Below, piece by piece: positions 26,274-35,077 of a stretch of 64,000 bases of DNA. The notes under the pieces were generated by a model. It worked only from the letters and a program-made list of their open reading frames with translations. It was not told the origin of the DNA and made no database searches. Both the position numbers and the translations under genes were made by a program. This DNA is from DT-110 sp030148525 (lineage in GTDB: Bacteria > Bacteroidota > Bacteroidia > Chitinophagales > Saprospiraceae): assembly GCA_965227445.1 (NCBI GenBank), contig OZ245751.1:2976001-3040000 (forward strand), in the 5' to 3' direction. Numbering within the stretch: position 1 is the stretch's first letter; every line of letters starts with the position of its first letter.

Positions 26274-29153
26274 ATGGCTACCTCTCTTAATCCTGATCAA
26301 AGAACTGTTGATTTTGCCCATGGCCTGATCGAAATGGAGGCCAGGTATTCTACCGACAGAGACCAGGTTACTGATTTTTTGGTAACGCAAGTCCAAACCT
26401 CACTGCCCAGCCTCGGTGGGCTCACCCGTTCCGAATTGATTGGCCGATCTGCGTCTGACATCCTTGCCGAGATGCAGGATCAAAAAGAGGACTGGATGGC
26501 CCTCTTCAAACAAGCTATGCAGACCGGCCAGACGGTGGAAAAAGAATTGTTTGGCTATTTCTACAAGCGTTGGGTTTTCGTGCGGTGTGAACCGGTAGAT
26601 GCCAAAAAGCTGGTTGTTATTTTCTCCGACACCACCCAACGGAGGGCTGCCGAAGCTGACCTTAAGCGTTTCCTGGAATTGGATCTCGATTTGCTCGTCA
26701 TCGGAAATTTCGAGGGAAAGATTATCAAAGTCAATCCCGCCTGGCAACGGGTACTGGGATATTCCCCGGAAGAATTGAGGTCGATCAACTATTTCGATAT
26801 TCTCCATCCCGATGATCTCAAAAAAGGGAAAGAGAATTTCAACCTACTTTCCAAAGGACAACAAATTACCAACTACATCAACCGCATCAAAACCAAGGAA
26901 GGCTCCTATCGCTACCTGGAATGGCGATCCCGCATGTTCGACACCCTGGTGTATGGATCTGCCCGGGACGTTACAGACGAGGTTCTTCGAAGACAACAAA
27001 GAGACTATACTACCGAGCTGGAAAGTATTATCCTCAAACTAGCTATGCGGTTTATTCACTTGCCTCAGGATGAATACGACACCGCTATGAACGATATACT
27101 GCGGATCATCGGCGAATACGCTCAAGTGGACCGGGGATATATTTTCGCTTACGATTTCGAGGCACAAACCTGCTCCAATACGCACGAGTGGTGTGCCAGT
27201 GGTGTATCACCAGAGATCGACAACTTACAGAACATCCCACTTGAATCACTCCCCGATTGGGTAGCTTCGCACCGGGCAGGTCAGCTAATGCACATCCCCG
27301 ACGTCGAAATGCTGGCTCCCGAATCCGGGTCATACCAAGTGTTGAAACCACAGGGAATCCGCACCCTGATCACCCTGCCCCTTATGCACGAAGATTCCTG
27401 TTTGGGGTTTGTGGGCTTTGACGTGGTAGAACATCTTCGCCAATGGACTAGTAATGAAATATCTATCCTGAAAATGGCTGCCCACATCATTACCAACAGC
27501 CGGATCAAATATCAAATCAACGAGGAAATGGACCGTGCCCGTCAGTTGGCGGAAACCATGAATAAGGCCAAATCCCAGTTTTTGGCTAATATGAGCCACG
27601 AGATCCGTACCCCACTCAATGCAGTTATTGGATTTACCGATCTTCTACTCAACACCAACCTGTCCGAAACCCAAAAACAATACGTGGAAAGCGCTCACGT
27701 TTCGGCCCGTTCCCTCATGGATATCATCAACGAAGTCCTCGACTTTTCCAAGATCGAAGCCGGTAAACTGGAATTAGAAGTCACCGAAACCGACATTTTG
27801 AAGTTGGTGGAGCAGACGGCTGATATGGTCAAACACCATTGCTCCAAGAAGGGACTGGAACTATTGCTTAAACTGGACTGGGAACTACCCCGGTACATTC
27901 AGGTCGATAAAGTCCGACTCAAGCAAATACTCATCAACCTGCTCGGTAATGCCGTGAAATTTACGGAGAAGGGCGAAGTTGAATTTGAAGTCAAATTTGT
28001 ACAGGACAGCACCCAATCAGATACCGGACGCTTCCGCTTCCAGGTGCGCGATACCGGCATTGGTATTAGCGAAGAGCAACGCAAAAAGCTATTCAAGGCC
28101 TTCGTACAGGCCGAAAGCTCAACCTCACGGCGTTATGGTGGCACCGGTCTGGGACTCGCCATTTCCAATCACTTGCTAGCCATGATGGACAGTCGGATCG
28201 AACTGGACAGCGAACCTGGTATTGGCAGCACCTTTGCCTTTGAGCTGGAATTGCCATACCGCCGCGGACCCGAGATCCGGAATATGCGATTGGATGATCT
28301 ACAAAAGATCCTCATTGTCGACGACAACCCCAACGTACGGGCTATCCTGGCAGAACACCTCCAACAGTGGCAAGTTGAAAGCCTGACTGCCAGTAACGGA
28401 CTGGAAGCCATGGAATTACTGGAGTTATACCCGGATGTGGACTTGGCCATTATTGATTTCGACATGCCGCGCCTTTCCGGAATAGATACGATACAGATGA
28501 TCCGAAAGCATACCAATCCAGCTATCGCACAACTGTCCGTACTCCTGTTGCACAATACACTTGACGAAGCAGGGATCCGGGAAACTGAGCATATCCAAAT
28601 CCTGCACCACATTCATAAGCCAGTAAAAATTGAACAACTCTATGATATCCTGAAAGAGGTGCAGGATATGAATAAGACCCAAAAGCCCCCCGGGGACGCT
28701 CGGACAAAGGATTTCACACTCACCGACGACCAAAACGGGCAAACGAAATTTTCCATACTCCTGGTCGAAGATTTTCCGATGAATATGCTATTGATCCGGA
28801 CGTTGGTACGCAAATTCCTACCCGATGCACACATTCGGGAAGCAACCAACGGCCGAATCGCCCTGGAGGCTGTACAAGAAAAAACACCCGATCTGATTTT
28901 TATGGACATTCAAATGCCCGAAATGGATGGGTACGAAGCTACCCGTAACATCCGCAGTCTTGACCTGGACAAACAACCTGTCATTATTGCACTTACAGCC
29001 AGTGCAATCAAGGGCGAACGCGAAAAGTGCCTGTCTATCGGAATGGACGAATACCTTACGAAGCCCGTGCAAAAGGAACTGATCGCCGAAATGCTGGAGG
29101 AATTCCTGACCACCAATGAGCGTGGGAAAGCAGAAAGAAGTCATAGCGACTGA
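26274..29153 (+). CDS. Hybrid sensor histidine kinase: PAS-GAF-HK-REC-REC
   Basis: A 959-residue soluble sensor with no membrane segment. An N-terminal PAS-like part (about 20-125) leads to a PAS domain (about 130-240; VNPAWQRVLGYSPEEL), a GAF domain (about 265-405), a dimerisation domain with the phospho-accepting His442 in NMSHEIRTPLNAVIGF, and a catalytic ATPase domain (NLLGNAVKFTEKG, DTGIGI, GGTGLGLAIS). Two receiver domains follow: Asp728 in IIDFDMPRLSG and Asp878 in MDIQMPEMDG. In the first receiver the usual Thr/Ser switch region reads LLLHNT. There is no HPt domain or output regulator nearby, so its target is encoded elsewhere. Confidence 0.94.
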   Translation: MATSLNPDQRTVDFAHGLIEMEARYSTDRDQVTDFLVTQVQTSLPSLGGLTRSELIGRSASDILAEMQDQKEDWMALFKQAMQTGQTVEKELFGYFYKRWVFVRCEPVDAKKLVVIFSDTTQRRAAEADLKRFLELDLDLLVIGNFEGKIIKVNPAWQRVLGYSPEELRSINYFDILHPDDLKKGKENFNLLSKGQQITNYINRIKTKEGSYRYLEWRSRMFDTLVYGSARDVTDEVLRRQQRDYTTELESIILKLAMRFIHLPQDEYDTAMNDILRIIGEYAQVDRGYIFAYDFEAQTCSNTHEWCASGVSPEIDNLQNIPLESLPDWVASHRAGQLMHIPDVEMLAPESGSYQVLKPQGIRTLITLPLMHEDSCLGFVGFDVVEHLRQWTSNEISILKMAAHIITNSRIKYQINEEMDRARQLAETMNKAKSQFLANMSHEIRTPLNAVIGFTDLLLNTNLSETQKQYVESAHVSARSLMDIINEVLDFSKIEAGKLELEVTETDILKLVEQTADMVKHHCSKKGLELLLKLDWELPRYIQVDKVRLKQILINLLGNAVKFTEKGEVEFEVKFVQDSTQSDTGRFRFQVRDTGIGISEEQRKKLFKAFVQAESSTSRRYGGTGLGLAISNHLLAMMDSRIELDSEPGIGSTFAFELELPYRRGPEIRNMRLDDLQKILIVDDNPNVRAILAEHLQQWQVESLTASNGLEAMELLELYPDVDLAIIDFDMPRLSGIDTIQMIRKHTNPAIAQLSVLLLHNTLDEAGIRETEHIQILHHIHKPVKIEQLYDILKEVQDMNKTQKPPGDARTKDFTLTDDQNGQTKFSILLVEDFPMNMLLIRTLVRKFLPDAHIREATNGRIALEAVQEKTPDLIFMDIQMPEMDGYEATRNIRSLDLDKQPVIIALTASAIKGEREKCLSIGMDEYLTKPVQKELIAEMLEEFLTTNERGKAERSHSD

Positions 29154-29317
29154 AATAAGGAACCGCTAAATGTAGCCGGCTTACTACAGTCCCAATTCTA
29201 AGCGGGGCTAACTGCACTGCACCAAATACGACGTGAGTTTTTGCTCCTCAGCCGCTTAGCAAAAAGACCGGGCCAACCTGACAAATGGACAGGAAAGCAA
29301 GCCACTCATACATTTAC

Positions 29318-29797
29318 TTATGATCCTCTATCATCAGAAAGCAAGGCCACGATCTGATGGTGGCCTTTGGCTTTTGCTAAAGAAAGGGCCGTATGTCCAT
29401 CCTGGTCAGCATGGGCAGGATCAGCACCGTAGGTCAACAGCTGTACTACCATATCATATTGCCCGAAGGTCGCTGCAAAGGTTAGCGGGGTCCCGCCAGC
29501 CTTATTTGTTGCGTTGACATCTGCACCGTACTCCTCGACCAATAGTTTGGCCATATCAGACAAGCCTTTGAAGGCTACTCCCATCAGAGCCGTATTGCCC
29601 ATGCCGTCACGAGCTTCGACATTCGCCCCTTTTTCTAACAGGAGCTTACTAATGGCATACTGGTCACTGTAACAAGCCAGTACCAGGGGCGGAAAACCTC
29701 GTTGGTCAGGTTTGTCCAGTAACCCCGGCTGCTCTTGCAGCAATTGCAGGGTTCCTTCCAGATTACCTTCAAAAACGTAGGAGTGTAGCTGACTCAT
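29318..29797 (-). CDS. Ankyrin repeat protein
   Basis: 159 residues made of about four ankyrin repeats (for example GFPPLVLACYSDQYAISKLL, then GNTALMGVAFKG, then GGTPLTFAATFGQ and GHTALSLAKAKGH). The start at 29797 (MSQLHSYVFEG) is preferred over the in-frame ATG at 29833. Such proteins bind partner proteins and have no catalytic site. It is divergent from oxyR. In some bacteria an ankyrin protein is paired with catalase under OxyR, which makes a role in peroxide defence conceivable; no catalase gene is in this window. Confidence 0.88.
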   Translation of the reverse strand: MSQLHSYVFEGNLEGTLQLLQEQPGLLDKPDQRGFPPLVLACYSDQYAISKLLLEKGANVEARDGMGNTALMGVAFKGLSDMAKLLVEEYGADVNATNKAGGTPLTFAATFGQYDMVVQLLTYGADPAHADQDGHTALSLAKAKGHHQIVALLSDDRGS

Positions 29798-29861
29798 AGT
29801 GTGTGATTTAGAAAAAGAACGGGCGGGAGTCACACTCCACGCCCGAATCGTTGGCTTTCGT

Positions 29862-29913
29862 TATACTCGCGTAAAAAGGTTGGGCAAAGCCCAACCTTTT
29901 TGGAAGCGGTATA
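29862..29913. repeat. REP-like palindromic element, copy 2
   Basis: TATACTCGC and GCGGTATA arms flank the perfect inner stem AAAAAGGTTGGGC / GCCCAACCTTTTT around AAA. It lies between the ankyrin gene and oxyR and is the best-preserved copy. Confidence 0.8.
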
Positions 29914-29917
29914 TTTG
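29910..29917 (+). promoter_or_regulatory. Candidate -7 promoter box TATATTTG of oxyR
   Basis: Exact TAnnTTTG match. Its first four bases are the last bases of the REP-like element. The start codon is 76 bp downstream. No TTG -33 box is found at the usual distance. Confidence 0.4.
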
Positions 29918-29992
29918 TTTGAGTGCAGCAAAGATGCTATAATTATCATTTATTACTTTTATAGACCTATAAATAATTCTAATCCACTCTTC

Positions 29993-30943
29993 ATGACGCT
30001 GCAACAACTCGAATATGCTTTGGCCCTGGCCAAACACGGGAGCTACAGTAAAGCTGCCAAATCAGTGGGTATTACCCAGCCGGCGATGAGTTTGCGCATT
30101 AAAAAGCTGGAAGAAGCAGTGGGATTAGTGTTGTTCGACCGATCCAAAAAACCGGTCACTCCTACCATTGAGGGCAAGCTCTTTCTGGAAAAGACCCAAA
30201 TACTCCTTACCCAGGCCGAGCAATTGAAGGATTTTGCCTTCGGGCTACAGGAAGAGATCAGCGGTGAGATCAGTATTGGCATAATTCCCACCCTCGCTCC
30301 TTACCTGCTTCCCCTGTTTATCAGTGATCTGAATCGGCAGTTTGGTGACCTGAAAGTTCACATTAAGGAAATGCTTACCTTGGAGATATTGGAGGGCATA
30401 CGTACTGGCGATCTGCACGCCGGTATTATTTCCACGCCTATCAAATCCAAAACCAATTTGTTGGTAAAGCCCCTTTTTTACGAACGTTTTATGCTGTTTG
30501 TATCGGAGGAGCACTCACTTTACCACCAGGAAAAGGTGCGTGTTACTGATATTACTACCGATGACCTATGGCTCTTGAAGGAAGGTAACTGCTTTCGGGA
30601 CCAAGTCGATAATCTCTGTGAACTTTCCCAACGCTCCCATCGCCAGGACCTGTTTTTTTACGAAAGTAACAGCATTGAATCCCTGTGCCGCATCGTTGAA
30701 TACAAAGGAGGTGTGACCTTTCTGCCAGAGCTTACTACCCTCCATTTGGGTAGTGAGCGGGAAGACATGATCAAGAAACTCGCCGGCCCACCCAGAGTCC
30801 GGGAAATAAGTATGGTTCATTTACCCAATGAGGTGCGATCCCACGTATTGGATGAGATTGTAGCCGTCATTCAGCGCAACATCCCTTCCCATATGATGCA
30901 AATAGGGAAAGCCAGGGCGATAGGGACCAATGTCCAGGAATAA
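29993..30943 (+). CDS. oxyR: OxyR-type LysR family regulator
   Basis: 316 residues from the ATG at 29993. The N-terminal helix-turn-helix is LysR-type (SYSKAAKSVGITQPAMSLRIKKLE) and the C-terminal part is a LysR substrate-binding domain. The redox pair of OxyR is conserved: Cys200 and Cys209 in EGNCFRDQVDNLCE, with eight residues between them, as in E. coli Cys199 and Cys208. It is therefore expected to sense hydrogen peroxide by disulfide formation and to activate antioxidant genes. The frame is open 93 bp upstream, but homologues start at MTLQQLEY. It is divergent from the ankyrin gene. Confidence 0.94.
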   Translation: MTLQQLEYALALAKHGSYSKAAKSVGITQPAMSLRIKKLEEAVGLVLFDRSKKPVTPTIEGKLFLEKTQILLTQAEQLKDFAFGLQEEISGEISIGIIPTLAPYLLPLFISDLNRQFGDLKVHIKEMLTLEILEGIRTGDLHAGIISTPIKSKTNLLVKPLFYERFMLFVSEEHSLYHQEKVRVTDITTDDLWLLKEGNCFRDQVDNLCELSQRSHRQDLFFYESNSIESLCRIVEYKGGVTFLPELTTLHLGSEREDMIKKLAGPPRVREISMVHLPNEVRSHVLDEIVAVIQRNIPSHMMQIGKARAIGTNVQE

Positions 30944-30946
30944 ACA

Positions 30947-30978
30947 GATGGATGTATGACCGGGGTCATACATCCATC
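30947..30978 (+). terminator. Stem-loop after oxyR
   Basis: GATGGATGTATGAC (30947-30960) pairs perfectly with GTCATACATCCATC (30965-30978) around a CGGG loop, four bases after the oxyR stop. No T-run follows, so termination is likely but not certain. Confidence 0.7.
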
Positions 30979-31027
30979 CGTAGAGACACCATGCATGGTG
31001 CTTGTAATGAGTAGTCAGGGTGTGGTC

Positions 31028-31693
31028 TTAATTGTGATACGCCTGATTGTGTACCAGGGTAGCACCACAAGAACTACAAGCGACAGCTGATCCGGCACCT
31101 CCGGCACAACCATTTGAGCAGGTGTAGTGGTAAACGCCCGCTGCATTCTGTGCAGGTTCTGGTGTCTGAGGATTAGGCATGGTCACATTATTCATGACAT
31201 TACCGGCCGGCGGCGTTGGTGTGGCTGCGGGTTGTGCATGATATGCCTGGTTGTGTACCAGGGCTTTTCCGCAACTGGCACAAGTACCTTCGGAGGCAGC
31301 TCCACCTTCGTGTCCGTCGGGACATACGTAGTGGAATACACCGGTAGTCTGACCAGCTCCGTTAGCCGCATTGCTGATCGGGGGCGGTGTCTGGTTGTTA
31401 ACGTTGATCGGTTGATCGTGGTACGCCTGGTTGTGCTCCAGGGCGGTGCCACAAACCGGGCAATTGCCCTGAACATCACCACCGCCGCCTTCGCAATTAT
31501 TGGGGCAGGTATAGTGCATCACTCCACTGGTAGCAACTGCCTGATTACCAGTGCTTGCCTGGGAGAAAATATCACTGGCCGGACGTTCGGGCAGGGATTC
31601 ACGGGCAGCAGCCCGCACATCGGAATCTTTTTCACTGCAACCCAGAGCCAGCATAGCCAGGGCCAGTATAATTGTACTTCTCTGCAATTTCAT
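31028..31693 (-). CDS. Lipoprotein with three zinc-ribbon-like repeats
   Basis: 221 residues from the ATG at 31693, with an SPII signal and lipobox LALGC (Cys19). Three repeats follow, each beginning YTCPNNCEGG-like (C-x3-C or C-x3-H) and ending CPVCGTALEHNQAYH-like (C-x2-C, then HNQAYH). They are joined by Pro/Ala/Asn-rich linkers. The pattern resembles the heavy-metal-binding YxCPMH...CPxCGM domain of efflux systems, but the end motif HNQAYH is different. It probably binds zinc or another metal in the periplasm. The open frame upstream (to 31804) is rejected. One GCCTTTCGGCAAAA word lies in the leader (31728-31741). Confidence 0.85.
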   Translation of the reverse strand: MKLQRSTIILALAMLALGCSEKDSDVRAAARESLPERPASDIFSQASTGNQAVATSGVMHYTCPNNCEGGGGDVQGNCPVCGTALEHNQAYHDQPINVNNQTPPPISNAANGAGQTTGVFHYVCPDGHEGGAASEGTCASCGKALVHNQAYHAQPAATPTPPAGNVMNNVTMPNPQTPEPAQNAAGVYHYTCSNGCAGGAGSAVACSSCGATLVHNQAYHN

Positions 31694-31828
31694 AGTTTGT
31701 TTTAATTTTTGCGGTTGCCAATGTGTTGCCTTTCGGCAAAACAAGACCGCTACTCGTATTTTGGATATGCCGCAAACATACGGAAAATGCGGGCGAACAC
31801 CCAATATGCCAGAGTAATCGACTGTTAA

Positions 31829-32896
31829 TCAACCCGCTTCCTGCTGATATTGTTGTTCGTAATACTTTTGGTATTCACCGGAGGTTACTCGCTCAACCCA
31901 TTCGGTATTATCGAGATACCATTTTGCCGTAAGGCGCAATCCCTCGCGTGCTTGTACGGTGGGTTCCCAACCGAGTTCATCCTTGATCTTGGTGGCGTCG
32001 ATGGCGTAGCGTCGGTCGTGGCCGGGACGATCCTTCACAAAGGTGATTAGCTTTCGTGATGAACCGGCGGGCCGGTCCAGCAATTCATCCATCAGGTCGC
32101 ATAGTTCGTGAACCAGGTCGATGTTCTTCCATTCGTTATTACCTCCGATATTGTAGGTCTCACCGTCTTTACCCTCGTGGAACACCCGGTCGATGGCCGA
32201 GGCGTGATCGCCCACCCAAAGCCAATCGCGGGTGTATTTCCCATCCCCGTATACAGGCAGCGTTTTTTCGTGGCGAATATTGTTGATCATCAGGGGCAGT
32301 AATTTTTCCGGAAACTGATAAGGACCGTAATTATTGGAGCAATTGCTCAAAATGACCGGCATTCCGAAGGTGTGGTAATATGCCCGCACCAGGTGATCGG
32401 AACTGGCTTTGGAAGCCGAGTAGGGCGAACGGGGATCGTAGGAGGTATCTTCGGTAAAAAGTCCTGTTTCCCCCAGCGTTCCGTACACTTCATCGGTCGA
32501 AACGTGGTAAAAACGTTTACCCTCGTACTCGCCCTCCCAGGCGGTACGTGCAGCATTCAGCAGAGTGACCGTGCCCACGATATTGGTTTCAATAAATTGC
32601 ATGGGGTTGGAGATGGAGCGATCCACGTGGGATTCCGCTGCCAGGTGTATGACTGAATCTATTTGGTATTCCTGGAAAAGATTTTGCAGTAGCTGGATAT
32701 CGAGAATATCTCCTTTAATAAAAACGTAATTCGGAGCGTTTTCTACATCACGCAGGTTTTCCAAATTGCCGGCATAGGTTAATTTGTCGAGATTAATAAT
32801 GCGGTAATTCGGGTAGTTTTGCACCAGGTGTCTGATCAGGTGAGAACCGATAAAACCGGCACCACCGGTAACTAGCACATTCTTAGTTGCTTCCAT
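31829..32896 (-). CDS. rfbB: dTDP-glucose 4,6-dehydratase
   Basis: 355 residues from the ATG at 32896. It makes dTDP-4-keto-6-deoxyglucose for deoxysugars of surface polysaccharides. Seen are the NAD-binding VLVTGGAGFIGSHL, HLAAESHVDRS, the catalytic HVSTDEVYG (Thr-Asp-Glu) and the YSASKAS tyrosine-lysine pair. The in-frame ATG at 32923 would add nine unrelated residues. RfbA, RfbC and RfbD are not in the window. It is divergent from an outer-membrane protein gene that heads a lipopolysaccharide run. Confidence 0.95.
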   Translation of the reverse strand: MEATKNVLVTGGAGFIGSHLIRHLVQNYPNYRIINLDKLTYAGNLENLRDVENAPNYVFIKGDILDIQLLQNLFQEYQIDSVIHLAAESHVDRSISNPMQFIETNIVGTVTLLNAARTAWEGEYEGKRFYHVSTDEVYGTLGETGLFTEDTSYDPRSPYSASKASSDHLVRAYYHTFGMPVILSNCSNNYGPYQFPEKLLPLMINNIRHEKTLPVYGDGKYTRDWLWVGDHASAIDRVFHEGKDGETYNIGGNNEWKNIDLVHELCDLMDELLDRPAGSSRKLITFVKDRPGHDRRYAIDATKIKDELGWEPTVQAREGLRLTAKWYLDNTEWVERVTSGEYQKYYEQQYQQEAG

Positions 32897-32995
32897 GTCA
32901 GCATTTTTTACAGGCGGGAACAAGCGTTTGCCTAAAGGTATTAATTAGCGATTCAACTTTATGTTATTTCCAATTCTTTCCGCAAATTGCCGGCA

Positions 32996-33745
32996 ATGCG
33001 CCAACTAATCCATTTGCTTTTCCTGACAATGCTAACGGTTCAAAGTCAGGCACAACTCAGTCCCGTAAATACGGGAGATGCCATTTTGGTGCACGCCAGT
33101 TATGGCTATATTCAGCCGGGTGGAGACCTGGCCGATCGTTTTGGCAGTAGCCTGAGTCCGGGTTTACGCGCCGAATGGCTTTTTGATTCCACCCAATGGT
33201 TTGCGGGAGTCCACGGGGCATTTTTCTTTGGCAATCGGGTTAAGCAAGACGTACTTTCCGGCTTGCGCACTACCGATGGAGGCATTATTGGCAATGACCG
33301 CTCATTTGCGGACGTTCAATTGCGCATGCGGGCTTGGCTTACTACTGTTTACGGCGGTAAGGTAATCCCATTGGGTCAAGGTGCCGCCCGGTCGGGTATA
33401 CGACTTGAATTGGGACTGGGTTACTTCCGCCACAAAATACGCATCCAGGACGACCCTTCCCGCAGTGTCGCCCCCCTGTCGGAAGCCTATAAAAAGGGCT
33501 ACGACCGGCTTTCCGCCGGAATTGCCCTGCATCAGTCGGTAGGTTACCAGTATCTCTCGGCCGACGGTCGCATCAATTTCGCTCTCAGCTTTGAATGCAC
33601 TCAAGCCCGTACCGAAGGATTGCGCGGTTACCAATACGATCTGCGCGGCACAGGTAAAGGGCAGCGCACTGATGTACTGTTTGGTCTCCGGGCGACCTGG
33701 GTTCTTCCATTTTATGTAACTGAAGGAGAAGCTATTTATTATTAA
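32996..33745 (+). CDS. Secreted outer-membrane beta-barrel protein, unknown role
   Basis: 249 residues from the ATG at 32996, with a signal peptide ending in VQSQAQ and alternating amphipathic strands ending in an aromatic-rich segment (ATWVLPFYVTEGEAIYY). It resembles conserved Bacteroidota proteins of unknown role that sit next to waaA. Its stop codon shares a base with the waaA start (TAATG), so the two are coupled. An ATG at 32987 adds three residues before the signal. A role in LPS assembly is suggested by position only. Confidence 0.8.
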   Translation: MRQLIHLLFLTMLTVQSQAQLSPVNTGDAILVHASYGYIQPGGDLADRFGSSLSPGLRAEWLFDSTQWFAGVHGAFFFGNRVKQDVLSGLRTTDGGIIGNDRSFADVQLRMRAWLTTVYGGKVIPLGQGAARSGIRLELGLGYFRHKIRIQDDPSRSVAPLSEAYKKGYDRLSAGIALHQSVGYQYLSADGRINFALSFECTQARTEGLRGYQYDLRGTGKGQRTDVLFGLRATWVLPFYVTEGEAIYY

Positions 33746-35004
33746 TGCATACGATCTATAACCTGGGTATTTTAGGGCTGGTACTGGGCTATCGGCTGGC
33801 CAGTCTTTTTCACGGTAAAGCCCGACGCTGGGTTCGGGGCCGTCTTGGCTGGGATGAGCGATTATTCCAGGAGCTGTATAATTGGCCGGAAAGCCGGCCC
33901 CGCCTGTGGATCCACTGCGCATCTCTCGGCGAATTTGAGCAGGGACGCCCCCTGATCGAAGCCATCCGGGAGCACCACCCCGACTACCTGGTCATACTCA
34001 CCTTTTTTTCGCCCTCGGGCTACGAGTTACGCAAGAATTACGATGGAGCTGATCTGGTGTGTTATCTGCCGGCCGACATTCCATCCTCGGTGCGCCTGTT
34101 CCTGGATATTGCGCGTCCCGATTTGGTGGTGTTTGTCAAGTACGAGTTCTGGTTTAATTACCTCCGGGAAGTACAACGACGGGAGATTCCCATGATACTG
34201 ATTTCGGCCCTGTTCCGTCCGGGTCAGGTATTTTTCAGGTGGTACGGCCGGTGGTTCCGCAATATCCTGGCCAGGTTCGATCATATTTTCACCCAACACC
34301 CTACCAGCAGTGAATTATTGGCTTCCTATGGTATTCCTTCCATCGTAGCCGGGGATACCCGGGTCGACAGGGTGATCCAGATCGTTCAGCGGGCCCGACT
34401 TTTCCCTGATATTGAAGAGTTCTGCGCCCCCTACCCGTGTTTGGTGGCCGGCAGTACCTGGCCTCCTGATGAGGACCTGTTAGCATATTGGTGGGAGCAA
34501 CGTCCTGACGACAGCCCCTGGCGAATGATCATTGCACCCCACGACATTTCGGAGCATCACCTTCAGCAAATTGAAAAGCGATTCGGCCGGAATGCCACCA
34601 TCCGCTATTCCGGTTTATCGGACCATTCCAACCAGCGAATCCTGATCATCGACAATATAGGTATGCTCTCAGCCCTATACCGCTATGCCCGACTGGCATA
34701 CATAGGTGGTGGATTCGGGGCGGGCATCCACAACACCCTGGAGCCCATCGCGCACGGAGTACCCGTGCTTTTTGGCCCCAGGTATCATAAATTCGAAGAA
34801 GCCAGGGCCATGATCGATTCCGGAGGAGGACGCAGTGTCAACCGGGGCTCCGAATTCGTAGCCGCCCTATCCGGTTTGCACCATCCTGAAGCATACCAAA
34901 AAGCCCGGGAAGCCACCCAACGCTACGTAAAGCAAAACCGCGGCGCTACGGAGAAAGTTATGGAGGTCCTCTTTGAGCAGGATTTGCTATCCCGCAGGTT
35001 TTAG
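33745..35004 (+). CDS. waaA: 3-deoxy-D-manno-octulosonic acid (Kdo) transferase
   Basis: A 419-residue GT-B glycosyltransferase that adds Kdo to lipid A precursor at the inner membrane. Hallmarks are an N-terminal hydrophobic anchor (GILGLVLGYRLA), the catalytic ASLGEFEQGRPL with its glutamate, FVKYEFWFNYL, and the C-terminal CMP-Kdo site region YIGGGFGAGIHNTLEPIAHGVPVLFGP. Its start overlaps the outer-membrane protein stop by one base. The heptose kinase gene follows 73 bp later, so all three probably share an operon. Confidence 0.95.
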   Translation: MHTIYNLGILGLVLGYRLASLFHGKARRWVRGRLGWDERLFQELYNWPESRPRLWIHCASLGEFEQGRPLIEAIREHHPDYLVILTFFSPSGYELRKNYDGADLVCYLPADIPSSVRLFLDIARPDLVVFVKYEFWFNYLREVQRREIPMILISALFRPGQVFFRWYGRWFRNILARFDHIFTQHPTSSELLASYGIPSIVAGDTRVDRVIQIVQRARLFPDIEEFCAPYPCLVAGSTWPPDEDLLAYWWEQRPDDSPWRMIIAPHDISEHHLQQIEKRFGRNATIRYSGLSDHSNQRILIIDNIGMLSALYRYARLAYIGGGFGAGIHNTLEPIAHGVPVLFGPRYHKFEEARAMIDSGGGRSVNRGSEFVAALSGLHHPEAYQKAREATQRYVKQNRGATEKVMEVLFEQDLLSRRF

Positions 35005-35077
35005 GGAGTTTCGGGTTGTATTACCTATTTTTGCCGAAAGGCCTGAAACAACTCTGTTCCTGACTGATATTGCGCAT

